Position numbers and translations under genes: made by a program. Below, piece by piece: positions 49,503-59,271 of a stretch of DNA of 64,000 nucleotides. The notes beneath the pieces were generated by a model. It made no database searches. It was given only the letters and a program-made list of their open reading frames with translations, and was not told the origin of the DNA. Each line of letters begins with the position of its first letter. The first letter of the stretch is position 1. Source of the stretch: Lederbergia citrisecunda. Lineage in GTDB: Bacteria; Bacillota; Bacilli; Bacillales; Bacillaceae_C. The stretch spans positions 1,747,001 to 1,811,000 of the forward strand of contig NZ_JAGYPJ010000001.1 of assembly GCF_018343695.1 (NCBI RefSeq), given 5' to 3'.

Positions 49503-50045
49503 ATGGAAGAAGAAACAAAAAAATTACATGGTGATGCGCGGAGAGAAATGCTGCTTTCCATTTTAAAAAATAGCCAGACACCTATAACTGGAAGTAAGCT
49601 ATCGCAAATTGCGAATGTGAGTAGACAAGTCATCGTGGGAGATATTACTTTACTGAAGGCTAAGGACGAGCCAATTATTGCGACAAGTCAAGGATATATG
49701 TATATGAATATGAATCCTGTCAATCAAATATTCGAAAAAACAATCGCTTGTCTCCATACTCGTGAACAAGCAGAAGAAGAGTTAAATATTATTGTAGATC
49801 ATGGGGTAACGGTAAAAGACGTGAAAGTAGAACATCCTGTTTATGGGGATCTTACTGCATCTATTATGGTAGCAAATAGACAGGAGGTACAAACGTTTCT
49901 TGAAAAAATAAAAGAAACAAATGCGTCCTTATTGGCAGAATTAACTTTAGGCATCCATTTGCATACATTAACGGCATCAAGTGAAGAGGCAATAAAAAAA
50001 GCAGAAGCAGCTTTAAAAGCCGCTGGGATATTGATGGATTCTTAG
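49503..50045 (+). CDS. niaR: Niacin-responsive transcriptional repressor NiaR
   Basis: NiaR/YrxA (180 residues) has an N-terminal winged helix (about 10-70, ANVSRQVIVGDITLLKA) and a 3H domain with the three conserved His-containing segments (CLHTREQAEEEL, VEHPVYGDL, LGIHLHTL). It represses NAD synthesis and uptake genes when niacin is plentiful. The ATG at 49503 follows CGGAGG. In B. subtilis it lies next to nifS-nadBCA. None of these genes is present here, so its targets are elsewhere. Confidence 0.93.
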   Translation: MEEETKKLHGDARREMLLSILKNSQTPITGSKLSQIANVSRQVIVGDITLLKAKDEPIIATSQGYMYMNMNPVNQIFEKTIACLHTREQAEEELNIIVDHGVTVKDVKVEHPVYGDLTASIMVANRQEVQTFLEKIKETNASLLAELTLGIHLHTLTASSEEAIKKAEAALKAAGILMDS

Positions 50046-50122
50046 AAAACCGGAGGGTGTCCGTCTAGCCCATCAAACAAACATATTCTATTTTTTTTGG
50101 GAAATAACGATTCCCAATTAAC

Positions 50123-50171
50123 AAAAAAAAGACGTTTAGATTCATGATTTGAATTTAAAAGTCTTTTTTTT
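50123..50171. terminator. Bidirectional terminator between niaR and pheB
   Basis: AAAGACGTTTAGATTCA pairs with TGAATTTAAAAGTCTTT with two imperfect positions; long A and T runs flank it on both sides. Confidence 0.8.
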
Positions 50172-50235
50172 GTACAAGTACTTAATTCTCCTGAAAAACA
50201 AGTTTTTCAGTGCCCTCCAATACCAGGTCTCTTTT

Positions 50236-50691
50236 TCAACCGCCAGAGCTTAGAACTTCTACTTTATCGACAAACTCCAGTCTCCTTAAGCTTACTAGTA
50301 ACTCCTCAATATCCCTAGACATATTCGTTATATCCAGTGACAATGTAACGTTTGCACGTCCTTGCAAGGGAATTGTTTGGTGGATTGTTAATACATTGCA
50401 GGAATTGGCAGCCACCGTACTGAGTAGTTTGGAAAGTGCGCCCGGTTTATCCTCAAGGAAAAAAAATAAAGAGATAATTTTTTCTTTTACGACTAAATGA
50501 AATGGAAAAACAGTATCTCTATATTTATAAAAAGCACTACGGCTTAAATCCACTTGCTGGACAGCATCCCAAACAGAATCAGATTTCCCACGTTCAATTA
50601 GTTCTTTTGCTTCCAAGGTTTTTTTCATAGCTTCTGGAAGTACATCCTCTCGCACTAAAAAAAACTTTTGATCGTATTCTTTTTTCCCCAC
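50236..50691 (-). CDS. pheB: ACT domain protein PheB
   Basis: PheB (151 residues, UPF0735) has an N-terminal helical part (about 1-60) and a C-terminal ACT domain (about 70-145, [20 protein letters not shown]). It is named from its B. subtilis place upstream of pheA (prephenate dehydratase). Here pheA does not follow; niaR on the other strand does. The role is not settled. Confidence 0.92.
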   Translation of the reverse strand: MGKKEYDQKFFLVREDVLPEAMKKTLEAKELIERGKSDSVWDAVQQVDLSRSAFYKYRDTVFPFHLVVKEKIISLFFFLEDKPGALSKLLSTVAANSCNVLTIHQTIPLQGRANVTLSLDITNMSRDIEELLVSLRRLEFVDKVEVLSSGG

Positions 50692-50707
50692 TACCTATCC
50701 CCCTAAT

Positions 50708-50885
50708 AGAAAAGTGTAAACGCCTTGCACATCGACGCACAGACCCACAATTTGTGGGTCTGTCAACGTTCCTTTTTTGGCCATTAACTGAGATAAAGAA
50801 AATTCGACGAAGTACGAGTCGATGTTGACTTTCGCAAACTCAAAGGACATGAAGTTTGCTAGTCCATAGGCGTTGGAGCTAGACA
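50708..50885. repeat. Family-1 dispersed repeat with inserted palindrome
   Basis: Blocks AACGCCTTGCACATCGACG, ACTGAGATAAAGAAAATTCG, GTCGATGTTGACTTTCGC and TAGGCGTTGGAGCTAGACAC mark the element. A perfect palindrome, AGACCCACAA-T-TTGTGGGTCT, sits at 50741-50761, where other copies have different sequence. Confidence 0.8.
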
Positions 50886-50950
50886 CAAATAAACCTTTTT
50901 ATAAAAATGCATAATTATTACATTTTTACTTACTTCCTTTCAAATGAAGA

Positions 50951-52243
50951 CTAATCGACAAACTCAAATTCGAATTCTAACAAGCGAATCGTATCGCCAT
51001 CTTTTGCTCCTCTTTCACGCAGTGCATCGTCTACCCCCATAGCCCTTAATTGGCGAGCAAATCGTCTAACTGACTCATCCCGTGAAAAATCAGTCATTTT
51101 AAATAAACGTTCGATTTGGGCTCCGCTAATTACAAAGCCACCATCCGGATCCCGTGAAATGGAAAATTCATCATGAGGTTTTTCATGTTTATACATAACT
51201 CGATTGATTGTATCATCTTCTTCTACTATTTCATGAAGAGGAAATTCAGGAGTATTTTCAAGTTGGTTTGCAATTTCAAATAATAACTCTCGAAGACCTT
51301 GTCTAGTAATGGCAGAAATCGGAAAAATCGGGTAATCCTCTTCCAGCTTTTCCTTAAAAGCATCCAAATTAGCCTCTGCTTCCGGCATATCCATTTTATT
51401 GGCAACGATAATTTGTGGTCTTTCTAATAAACGAAGGTTATATTCCTTAAGTTCTTGATTAATTGTGCAATAATCCTCATAAGGGTCCCTGCCTTCGATA
51501 GCCGACATGTCGATGACGTGAACGATGACCCTTGTCCTTTCAATATGACGCAAAAATTGATGTCCAAGGCCAACTCCTTCGTGAGCCCCTTCTATTAAGC
51601 CAGGGAGATCGGCCATAACGAAGCTTCTTCCGTCTCCTGTTTCAACGACCCCGAGGTTTGGAACAATAGTTGTAAAATGATATTCAGCTATTTTAGGTTT
51701 TGCGGCGGAAACTACAGATAGGAGAGTTGATTTACCGACGCTCGGAAAGCCTACAAGTCCAACATCAGCTAAAACTTTTAGCTCAAGTACAATATTTTTT
51801 TCTTGTCCCGGCTCACCGTTTTCAGCAACTTCGGGTGCGGGATTTGCTGGAGTAGCGAAACGAATATTCCCACGTCCTCCTCTACCGCCTTTTGCAATAA
51901 CGGCTCTCTGCCCATGATTTACTAAATCAGCAATTGTTTCTTTCGTATCTTCATCTGTCACTACTGTTCCTGGAGGCACCTTTACAATTAAATCGGCTGC
52001 CCCTTTCCCATGCTGGCTTTTAGACATTCCATGTTCACCGCGTGGAGCTTTGAAATGCCGTTGATATCTAAAATCCATCAAGGTTCTTAAGCCTTCGTCG
52101 ACTTCAAATATAACACTTGCCCCTTTACCTCCATCTCCTCCTGCGGGTCCACCCATCGGAACATATTTTTCGCGGCGGAAAGCAACCATTCCATTTCCAC
52201 CGTCTCCACCTTTAACGTATATTTTCACCTGATCTACAAACAT
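50951..52243 (-). CDS. obg: GTPase Obg
   Basis: Obg (430 residues) is an essential GTPase tied to 50S assembly, stress and sporulation initiation. A Gly-rich Obg fold (1-158, [19 protein letters not shown]), a G domain with GFPSVGKST (about 165-173), DLPGLIEGA and NKMD, and a C-terminal OCT domain (about 350-428) are present. The start at 52243 (MFVDQVKIY) has GGAGTG eight bases upstream. It follows spo0B, the conserved order. Confidence 0.98.
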   Translation of the reverse strand: MFVDQVKIYVKGGDGGNGMVAFRREKYVPMGGPAGGDGGKGASVIFEVDEGLRTLMDFRYQRHFKAPRGEHGMSKSQHGKGAADLIVKVPPGTVVTDEDTKETIADLVNHGQRAVIAKGGRGGRGNIRFATPANPAPEVAENGEPGQEKNIVLELKVLADVGLVGFPSVGKSTLLSVVSAAKPKIAEYHFTTIVPNLGVVETGDGRSFVMADLPGLIEGAHEGVGLGHQFLRHIERTRVIVHVIDMSAIEGRDPYEDYCTINQELKEYNLRLLERPQIIVANKMDMPEAEANLDAFKEKLEEDYPIFPISAITRQGLRELLFEIANQLENTPEFPLHEIVEEDDTINRVMYKHEKPHDEFSISRDPDGGFVISGAQIERLFKMTDFSRDESVRRFARQLRAMGVDDALRERGAKDGDTIRLLEFEFEFVD

Positions 52244-52273
52244 AAATTTAACACTCCAATCTAAAAGACCCAA

Positions 52274-52816
52274 TTAGAAAAAAACATCTATAACCATTTC
52301 TGAATCCGTTATTTCTGGAATCTTAATGGCATTGGGAAAACTTTTTTCATTTGCTAACCATTCTATTAATTGGGATGAATTTTCTAATAATCCATTGTAA
52401 TGAAACTGAAAATGAATATGGTCATCAAATTGCTCTAATGTAATATACAAATGATTTTCAAAGAGAGGGTTTGCGCAACGATTCAGCTCATCAAAAAAAC
52501 TACGAGTCCAATTTGTCAATACCGCATCATCAACTAAATCCGTCCGAACATTATCCACAATCTCGTATTCAATTTTAAAAGCATATTTTCCCCAATTATG
52601 GGTTAATAACATCACAGCAAATTGGGGTAGTTTCATGTTAGACAATCTCGCTTCATTTTGTGTATCCAAAATAATTTCATTTATTACTCTCTCTGCCTGA
52701 TCAAGCTTGCCTAACGAAATATATGCTTTAATTAACTGAATCTTATTCAACCAATCATGGCGTGTATTCTGAATTACATTCATTACATTCATTACATTCA
52801 ATAATTCATTCATCAT
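52274..52816 (-). CDS. spo0B: Sporulation phosphotransferase Spo0B
   Basis: This phosphorelay protein (180 residues) passes phosphate from Spo0F to Spo0A. The phosphorylated His is H20 in TRHDWLNKIQLIKAY, in the first helix of a four-helix bundle; a degenerate kinase-like C-terminal domain follows. GAGAGG precedes the ATG at 52816; a longer TTG start upstream is less likely. A nine-base DNA repeat encodes NVMNVMNV near the N-terminus (residues 7-14). Confidence 0.9.
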   Translation of the reverse strand: MMNELLNVMNVMNVIQNTRHDWLNKIQLIKAYISLGKLDQAERVINEIILDTQNEARLSNMKLPQFAVMLLTHNWGKYAFKIEYEIVDNVRTDLVDDAVLTNWTRSFFDELNRCANPLFENHLYITLEQFDDHIHFQFHYNGLLENSSQLIEWLANEKSFPNAIKIPEITDSEMVIDVFF

Positions 52817-52850
52817 TATTTCCTCTCTGTCCAACTTCAATCGTTATTAT

Positions 52851-52859
52851 AGTATAACA
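52851..52859 (-). promoter_or_regulatory. Possible extended -10 promoter of spo0B-obg
   Basis: TGTTATACT on the minus strand gives an extended -10, about 35 bases before the spo0B ATG; TATAAT overlaps just downstream. The -35 is poor. A terminator lies between this site and rpmA, so an own promoter is expected. Confidence 0.4.
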
Positions 52860-52900
52860 GATATTGCCATGTGAGGTAGTATTTTTAGTAATAGGCATGT

Positions 52901-52944
52901 AAAAAAAGAAAAGCCCTAACCCGTAGTAAGGTTAGAGCTTTTTT
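52901..52944 (-). terminator. Rho-independent terminator after rpmA
   Basis: On the minus strand AAGCTCTAACC pairs with GGTTAGGGCTT (one G-U), then TTCTTTTTTT. It ends the rplU-prp-rpmA operon. Confidence 0.88.
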
Positions 52945-52950
52945 CATTAA

Positions 52951-53581
<631 letters not shown>

Positions 53582-53593
53582 AAGACAGCCGCC

Positions 53594-53902
53594 TTATGCG
53601 TTGATTTTTTCAACTACAACTTTTGTGTATGGCTGACGATGACCTTGTTTCTTGTGGTAGTTTTTCTTTGATTTGTATTTGAATACAACAATTTTTTTCG
53701 CACGGCCTTGTTTTTCAACTTTAGCTGTAACTGTTGCACCTTCTACAAACGGGCTACCTACTTTAACATTTTCGCCACCAACAAAAAGAACTTTGTCAAA
53801 AGTGAATGTTTCACCTTCAGTTACATCCAACTTTTCAATGTAGATTGCTTGGCCTTCTTCAACTTTTAATTGTTTTCCACCAGTTTCAATGATTGCGTAC
53901 AT
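53594..53902 (-). CDS. rplU: 50S ribosomal protein L21
   Basis: L21 (102 residues) binds 23S r[21 protein letters not shown] at the start and [14 protein letters not shown] at the end are family signatures. The start at 53902 fits AAGGAGG. The upstream leader is probably an L21-binding regulatory RNA. Confidence 0.98.
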   Translation of the reverse strand: MYAIIETGGKQLKVEEGQAIYIEKLDVTEGETFTFDKVLFVGGENVKVGSPFVEGATVTAKVEKQGRAKKIVVFKYKSKKNYHKKQGHRQPYTKVVVEKINA

Positions 53903-54036
53903 GAACTGCACCTCCTTAATAGACTAAGACTCGCCAGATTCAGGTGTTTTAAAATCTAAAACACTATGTGTTTTGAATGATTCAAAATCTTATATACCTG
54001 AGCTGTGCGGTTGTAGCACGGGTGCTACAAACTAAC
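53903..54036 (-). promoter_or_regulatory. L21 leader RNA
   Basis: The 5' UTR of rplU begins with a hairpin TTTGTAGCACCCGTGCTACAA, then ACCGCACAGCTCAGGT; a second structured block AAAACACATAGTGTTTTAG and TAAAACACCTGA lies before the ribosome binding site. CTCAGGT and ACACCTGA can pair over the middle. This fits the L21_leader element of Bacillus, thought to mediate autoregulation. A covariance-model search was not possible. Confidence 0.75.
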
Positions 54037-54042
54037 ATGAAA

Positions 54043-54071
54043 ATACTATCATATGCCAGTATGCATGTCAA
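54043..54071 (-). promoter_or_regulatory. Sigma-A promoter of rplU-prp-rpmA
   Basis: TTGACA (54066-54071), 17 bases and TAGTAT (54043-54048) on the minus strand. The -35 lies inside the last codons of the RNase G gene. Confidence 0.75.
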
Positions 54072-55548
54072 CAGCTTTCGCTTTAATCTCACCTACTGTT
54101 CCAAATTGGCGGATATGATATGTGAATATATCAGATTTTATCACCTTAAAAAAGATTTTCATATGTAAAAACTCCTCTATTCTTATAAGATGACGATTTC
54201 CTTCTCCTTTAAATGTTTCCATTGTTTTATTATCTATTTCTATCAAAACAGCCTCATGACCATCTGCGGGAGTTTCGAAAAGTTCCCGTTCCAATCGAAA
54301 GCAAATAGTTTCAGGACTTTCAATAAGTCCAGTCCCATTACAGGCAGGGCATTTTGTCTTCAATGTTTGGGAAAGAGGTTTCCTTGTCCGCTTTCGAGTT
54401 ACTTCAAAAATACCAAGTGGTGTAAAACCAATAGCACGTGTTTGCTTTGGATCTTTTTTTAATAGGTCCTCTAATAAATTCTGTACTTTTCTTTTATCTT
54501 CATTTGCCTGCATATCAATAAAATCAATTAGAATCATCCCGCTATAATCACGCAGACGCAATTGCTTTGCAATTTCCTTTGCAGCAGTCAAATTCGTTTG
54601 AACAACCGTCTCTGAAACAGCTTGTTTCCCTGTAAATTTTCCCGTATTTACATCAATTACGACTGCTGCTTCTGTTTCATTGATTACAATATACGCTCCA
54701 TTGCTTAACCAGACTATCGGCTTTAGTGCTTTTTCCAATTCACTTTCAAGGTTGTATTTTGAAAAAATCCCTTCCTTATCTTGATGAAAATAAAGGACCC
54801 AATTCAATGTATCAATACTCTGAAGCGATTTTTTTAATCGTTCCAACGCTTCCTTATCATTGTAATAAAGCTCACCACTTTTAAGACGCATTATTTCACG
54901 AGTGATCTCATCATCAAACAACGATTTCTTCATTAGTAATGCCGGTGCCTTGACGTTATTTTTCATTTTTTTAATGGATGCATATGTATCTTTAAGCTGA
55001 TTAACCTCTTGCTCCCAATCCTCTTTACTTCCCGACAATGCTTCTGTGCGGATGATAAAACCTTCCCTTTCGGCTTTAAGGCTGTGGGCAATCTTCCTCC
55101 ACTTATTTCTTAATGATTCATCAGCTTTTTTAGATACTGCAATATATTTACCTTCAGGCATATAGATGGACTTTTCACCAGGTATTTCAATAATCGCGGT
55201 TAATAAAGCGCCTTTTATGCCAGTTTCATCCTTTTTAACTTGAACAAGGAGCTTTTCACCCTCTGTAATAAAGTTCGAAATAGGCATATCTTTTTTACGC
55301 GGATCCGTAGAATGAATATAAGCTGGAAGCTGATCCTTCTGTAGGAAACCATTCTTATCCTTACCGATGTTAACGAAAGCCGCATTCATTCCCTTTTTTA
55401 CACTTTCTACTTTTCCTAAATATATATTTCCTACTTCTGAAATATCACTCGGTTGTTCAACAAAAAATCTAGTAACGATCCCTGCTTCTTTTACCGCAAA
55501 TCTTTTTTCAGCAGTTTTTGTATCAATAAAAATAGCATTCACTTTCAC
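54049..55548 (-). CDS. rng: Ribonuclease G/E family endoribonuclease
   Basis: This 499-residue protein has the size of RNase G and the RNase E catalytic core. It shows an S1 domain (about 35-125, GNIYLGKVESVKKGMNAAFVN), catalytic metal residues in the DNase I-like part (VVIDVNTGKFTG and LIDFIDMQ), and the zinc-link-like CPACNGTG (about 395). It lacks an RNase E scaffold tail. It should cut AU-rich single-stranded RNA with 5'-monophosphate preference. B. subtilis has no such enzyme and relies on RNase Y and J. The start is GTG at 55548 after AGGTG. Confidence 0.93.
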   Translation of the reverse strand: MKVNAIFIDTKTAEKRFAVKEAGIVTRFFVEQPSDISEVGNIYLGKVESVKKGMNAAFVNIGKDKNGFLQKDQLPAYIHSTDPRKKDMPISNFITEGEKLLVQVKKDETGIKGALLTAIIEIPGEKSIYMPEGKYIAVSKKADESLRNKWRKIAHSLKAEREGFIIRTEALSGSKEDWEQEVNQLKDTYASIKKMKNNVKAPALLMKKSLFDDEITREIMRLKSGELYYNDKEALERLKKSLQSIDTLNWVLYFHQDKEGIFSKYNLESELEKALKPIVWLSNGAYIVINETEAAVVIDVNTGKFTGKQAVSETVVQTNLTAAKEIAKQLRLRDYSGMILIDFIDMQANEDKRKVQNLLEDLLKKDPKQTRAIGFTPLGIFEVTRKRTRKPLSQTLKTKCPACNGTGLIESPETICFRLERELFETPADGHEAVLIEIDNKTMETFKGEGNRHLIRIEEFLHMKIFFKVIKSDIFTYHIRQFGTVGEIKAKAVDMHTGI

Positions 55549-55566
55549 ATTCGTTCACCTGCTAAG

Positions 55567-55594
55567 AAAAAAATAAAACTGGCTTAATGCCAGT
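55567..55594 (-). terminator. Terminator-like hairpin just before rng
   Basis: On the minus strand ACTGGC / GCCAGT with a five-base loop is followed by TTTATTTTTTT. Transcription on this strand comes from beyond rng, so this hairpin lies at the 3' end of rng's upstream neighbour region only if read from the right; it stands between the rng start and the spoIVFB stop and can end spoIVFB transcripts. Confidence 0.55.
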
Positions 55595-55635
55595 CGTTCT
55601 CACTACTTATACTTTATCCGTCTATTTATGAGTAG

Positions 55636-56502
55636 TCAATCATCGTATACCAGGTCCTTAAGCTTTGCACTCACCCTTTTTTCTGTAAAATACGCATGAA
55701 GAATTTCGTTTTCATCCAGCTTGCCAAGATTTCTATTATTTTCTCCAACATAGATTAAATGTTTACAACCACGTTTAAACTTTTCTAAAACTTCATGCAA
55801 ATACTCTTCTCCCTTTGCATCGATGGGGTGCAGTTGAGAAAAGGTAATGTTTTTCCCATAATGTCTTTCTAATAAAAATCTTATAAAAACATACCTTTGC
55901 TGTTTCCATTCAGTCCATAAAGTGATGTCTAAATAAAGTAAAATCATCCATATATTAATATTTAATGGATAAAAAAGAAGAAGCATTGCATGTAACGCGA
56001 TTAATACAGCAAAAGAACTCATTAATGATAAACGACAAGCTTTTATATATGGATGGCGAGTGGAAAGATAGAGTTGAACCAATTTCCCTCCGTCCAGTGG
56101 CCATACAGGAATAAGATTAAACATAAGTATCATAAAATTATATAAGGATAGTTGGGTAGCCACATCAGCTGGCAATAAAGAAAGCATAACTAGGACGGGT
56201 ATTAACGCCGCGATAATTAAATGTTGAACAGGCCCTGCACAAATGACAATTAGATCCTCAACAATTTCACGATTTCCATGTTCGTCAACCTCACACATAC
56301 CACCGAAAGGCAAAATTACAATCCGTTTAATTTTCCACTCAAAATGTGCCGCTGCCGCTGCATGTCCAATTTCATGAATAAAAACGATCATAAACAAGAA
56401 AAGCAATTGCCAAAAATAACCCGTAAGAATTGCTATTCCTGCCACTACCCAAAAGAGAGGATGAATCTGTATTTTTTTTAGGAGCAATCCATATTTATTC
56501 AA
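55636..56502 (-). CDS. spoIVFB: Intramembrane metalloprotease SpoIVFB
   Basis: This 288-residue site-2-type protease cleaves pro-sigma-K in the mother cell. HEIGH with zinc ligands H43 and H47 and catalytic E44, and the third ligand D137 in NLIPVWPLDGGK, match B. subtilis numbering. Six membrane segments are followed by a CBS-like C-terminal domain from about 200. The start is TTG at 56502, overlapping spoIVFA by eight bases, so it is coupled to its inhibitor. Confidence 0.95.
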   Translation of the reverse strand: MNKYGLLLKKIQIHPLFWVVAGIAILTGYFWQLLFLFMIVFIHEIGHAAAAAHFEWKIKRIVILPFGGMCEVDEHGNREIVEDLIVICAGPVQHLIIAALIPVLVMLSLLPADVATQLSLYNFMILMFNLIPVWPLDGGKLVQLYLSTRHPYIKACRLSLMSSFAVLIALHAMLLLFYPLNINIWMILLYLDITLWTEWKQQRYVFIRFLLERHYGKNITFSQLHPIDAKGEEYLHEVLEKFKRGCKHLIYVGENNRNLGKLDENEILHAYFTEKRVSAKLKDLVYDD

Positions 56503-57253
56503 ATTTTATCACCTGAATAGGATCAATAAACTTATCGTTTTGTTTGATAGCAAAATAAAATTCTCCCGTCTTCCCTGCTTTTCCTGTAGACACTATTCCT
56601 ACATTTTTCCCTGCCTCTATTTTTTCTTTTGGTTTTACAGTAATTTTTTCTAACATCCCGTACCATGTCTCGGAATGGTCAGGATGTTGAATGATTACGG
56701 TTTGGCCAATATCTTCCTTTGGACCAGCAAATACGACGATTCCTCCCGTGATTGCTTCAACCTCGGCATTTGTTCCCGTTTCCATAATGATCCCTCTACC
56801 ATTTATCGAGAAATCCTCTAGTATCCTTCCAGATACCGGAATCGCGTAATCCGTTTCTTTTCCTGTATTAGCTATCTTACCATCATTTCCTAAAGGAGGA
56901 AGCAGTGCCAAAGGTTTTCCAAATTGATTTTCATACCATTGAGATACAGCCGCAAATTGAAACTCCTTCTCCATCGTTTTTTTTACCCCTAATTTAATCT
57001 GATCCAGTTTTGAAGAGGTTGATTGAAATATTATTGCCATTACTAAAACTAGGACAGCAGATGCAAAGACTTTAAATAAAAAGATGTCACGATTAAAAAG
57101 TGGATGAAGGGAGTCTTTCGGGTCGGCTTCGAAGACAGGAGACTCAAATTCATCTTCAATAAAAGGAGTAGGTCTAACCCTCTCCTTGTTCGAATTATAT
57201 TGCTTACGCCTTTTACTGATTCGCTTCCGAATATCATCAGCTCTTCTGCTCAT
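56495..57253 (-). CDS. spoIVFA: SpoIVFA, inhibitor and scaffold of SpoIVFB
   Basis: This 252-residue protein has a basic cytoplasmic N-terminus, a membrane helix (about 54-75) and an M23/LytM-like C-terminal domain (about 155-250, GKAGKTGEFYFAIKQ) lacking the full set of zinc ligands. It holds SpoIVFB inactive with BofA until SpoIVB cleaves it. GGGGGAG precedes the ATG. A good sigma-E promoter lies upstream. Confidence 0.93.
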   Translation of the reverse strand: MSRRADDIRKRISKRRKQYNSNKERVRPTPFIEDEFESPVFEADPKDSLHPLFNRDIFLFKVFASAVLVLVMAIIFQSTSSKLDQIKLGVKKTMEKEFQFAAVSQWYENQFGKPLALLPPLGNDGKIANTGKETDYAIPVSGRILEDFSINGRGIIMETGTNAEVEAITGGIVVFAGPKEDIGQTVIIQHPDHSETWYGMLEKITVKPKEKIEAGKNVGIVSTGKAGKTGEFYFAIKQNDKFIDPIQVIKFE

Positions 57254-57284
57254 TCTCCCCCATCTCCCTTTATTATTTTGTATT

Positions 57285-57313
57285 ACACTATGACTTGTCC
57301 TTTAAGAATATTC
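57285..57313 (-). promoter_or_regulatory. Sigma-E promoter of spoIVFA-spoIVFB
   Basis: GAATATT (57307-57313), 14 bases and CATAGTGT (57285-57292) on the minus strand fit the sigma-E pattern (kmATATT, CATACAnT). The operon is sigma-E-dependent in B. subtilis. Confidence 0.7.
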
Positions 57314-57325
57314 GTTTTAGATTAG

Positions 57326-57525
57326 AATACGGCAAGGGAATTTGCTCATCGACGTACAGGACCACACGGTATGGGCCAGTCAAAGTTACAACAGGACATG
57401 TCAGCTCTTCCTATTTCGGCATTCTACTAAGATAAAGAAAACACGATGAGGAACGAGTCGATATTGACTTACGCATAAGAGAAGGAAAAGAAGTTTGCTA
57501 ATCGATATGCGCTACAACTGAACAA
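57326..57525. repeat. Family-1 dispersed repeat, diverged
   Basis: TTTGCTCATCGACGTACAG, CTAAGATAAAGAAAACACGA, GAGTCGATATTGACTTACGC and GAAGTTTGCTAATCGATATG mark the element, which has about 40 extra bases in its left half. It fills most of the gap between minD and spoIVFA. Confidence 0.75.
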
Positions 57526-57570
57526 CCTTACCAAAATTACAATCATTTTAAAAAATATATATTCTTATAT

Positions 57571-57617
57571 AAAAAAAAGAACCATACATTCAAATTAAAT
57601 TGAACGTATGGTTCTTT
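57571..57617 (-). terminator. Rho-independent terminator after minD
   Basis: AAAGAACCATAC / GTATGGTTCTTT, extended by TTCAA/TTGAA, is followed on the minus strand by TTTTTTTT. Confidence 0.9.
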
Positions 57618-57623
57618 ACAAAC

Positions 57624-58433
57624 TTATTTAGCTCCGACACCCAATAGCTTTTTCAATCTTGCAATTACTCCTTGTTTCTCATCATCCAAAGATTGTAGAG
57701 GGACAGACTCACCTAATATTCTTCTCGCAATATTTCGATATGCAATGGAAGCCTTGCTATTCGGATCAAGCGCAATTGGCTCACCTTGGTTAGAAGATCT
57801 AATCACATCCACATCATCCTGGACAATTCCAATCAAATCAATAGATAAATGTTGAGCAATTTCATCAACATCTAGTACATCGCCATCTCTCATCATTTGG
57901 CTGCGGATGCGATTAATGATTAATTTTGGAGGTTCAACATTTTCTTCCTTTTCCAATAAACCAATGATACGGTCAGCGTCTCGAACTGCAGAAATTTCTG
58001 GTGTTGTTACTACAATTGCTCGATCAGCCCCGGCTACCGCATTTTTATAACCTTGTTCAATCCCTGCTGGGCAATCAATTATTATGTAATCATACTCATG
58101 TTTCATTTCGTTAACGAGTTTTTTCATTTGTTCAGGTGATACAGCCGTTTTATCGCTAGTTTGAGCTGCTGGAAGTAAAAACAATTTGTCCTCAAACCTT
58201 TTATCTTTCACAATTGCCTGTTGCAGCTTACATCTACCTTGAACAACATCTACTAAATCATAAATAATGCGATTTTCAAGACCTAGTACAACATCAAGAT
58301 TTCTTAGACCAATATCTGTATCTATGAGACATACTTTTTTACCCTGTAGGGCAAGAGCTGTCCCCAGGTTGGCCGAAGTTGTAGTTTTTCCGACTCCTCC
58401 TTTACCCGAAGTTATTACAATTGCCTCACCCAT
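57624..58433 (-). CDS. minD: Septum site-determining ATPase MinD
   Basis: MinD (269 residues) is a ParA-like ATPase that binds the membrane and positions MinC. The deviant Walker A GKGGVGKTT is at 10-18, followed by DTDIGLRNLD, and the C-terminal amphipathic helix VIARLKKLLGVGA anchors it. It overlaps minC by eight bases and ends at a strong terminator. Confidence 0.98.
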   Translation of the reverse strand: MGEAIVITSGKGGVGKTTTSANLGTALALQGKKVCLIDTDIGLRNLDVVLGLENRIIYDLVDVVQGRCKLQQAIVKDKRFEDKLFLLPAAQTSDKTAVSPEQMKKLVNEMKHEYDYIIIDCPAGIEQGYKNAVAGADRAIVVTTPEISAVRDADRIIGLLEKEENVEPPKLIINRIRSQMMRDGDVLDVDEIAQHLSIDLIGIVQDDVDVIRSSNQGEPIALDPNSKASIAYRNIARRILGESVPLQSLDDEKQGVIARLKKLLGVGAK

Positions 58434-59115
58434 TGTATAGTCCCCCTTTTAATCTAGTAATATTTGGTCTTATATGTTTTAACACTTGCAAGCGATCTAT
58501 AACGATTTGATGTCTTCCATCGATATAAGCACATTCCATTTGATGATGTTCTTCTTTATCATAATGGTCAGGTGCGCGGCTAATGCAATCGGAAATTCTA
58601 AGCTGTGAAGGAGTCATAAAGGATGCTACAATTACTGCTTCATTTCTACCTGTATAACCCGCATGGGCTATGCCTTTTAAAGCACCCATAATAAAAATAT
58701 TACCAGCTGCTCTGACAGTTCCTCCAGGGTTTACATCGCCAATAAGCAATAAGTCACCGGGAACCTCTAATATTTGACCAGATCGAACGACAGTAGCAAC
58801 TGAAGTCACTTCCTGTTCATCCATAATGCGTTTTGCCTCTGTTTTTGTGATAATATTACTTTCAATCTCTTCGACTATTAAATTTTGTTTCGTACGAATC
58901 ATTTCTTTTAATTGTTCTTCCTGATCAGCATTTAAGTATCGATTTCCAGAAAAAATACGTACAGAAATAAGAGGGCTGTCTGTATCTACCCCCTGCAAAT
59001 CAGCAAGCTTATCTTCCAACTCTACCAATAAATCCTCATATGAGCAGCGATCATTTAATTGTAAAGAAAGACCGTTCTTCGTTCCTTTAATCATAACATT
59101 TTGTCTGTTTTTCAT
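58426..59115 (-). CDS. minC: Septum site-determining protein MinC
   Basis: MinC (229 residues from this start) blocks FtsZ ring formation away from midcell. The N-terminal domain begins VMIKGTKNGLSLQL; the C-terminal beta-helix has LLIGDVNPGGTVRAAGNIF (about 125-143). The ATG at 59115 matches family length but has only a weak GGA; a TTG at 59145 has a better site (GAGGG) and would add ten residues. Confidence 0.95.
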   Translation of the reverse strand: MKNRQNVMIKGTKNGLSLQLNDRCSYEDLLVELEDKLADLQGVDTDSPLISVRIFSGNRYLNADQEEQLKEMIRTKQNLIVEEIESNIITKTEAKRIMDEQEVTSVATVVRSGQILEVPGDLLLIGDVNPGGTVRAAGNIFIMGALKGIAHAGYTGRNEAVIVASFMTPSQLRISDCISRAPDHYDKEEHHQMECAYIDGRHQIVIDRLQVLKHIRPNITRLKGGLYNG

Positions 59116-59271
59116 GTGTTCCGGGCAAGGAGACTCAACTTGCAAATAGTGCCCTCATATCTCCTTTCACTACTACATCAAAATACCTATAGTTTATCTT
59201 ATTATTTTATTCCCGTTATACATTGCTGAATTCGACAAACTACTTCGATTTTCCTCTATTCAAAAAAAAAA

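Noticed and set aside
50695-50886. 63-codon minus-strand frame between pheB and obg
   Set aside because: Entirely within the family-1 repeat copy; no start signals.
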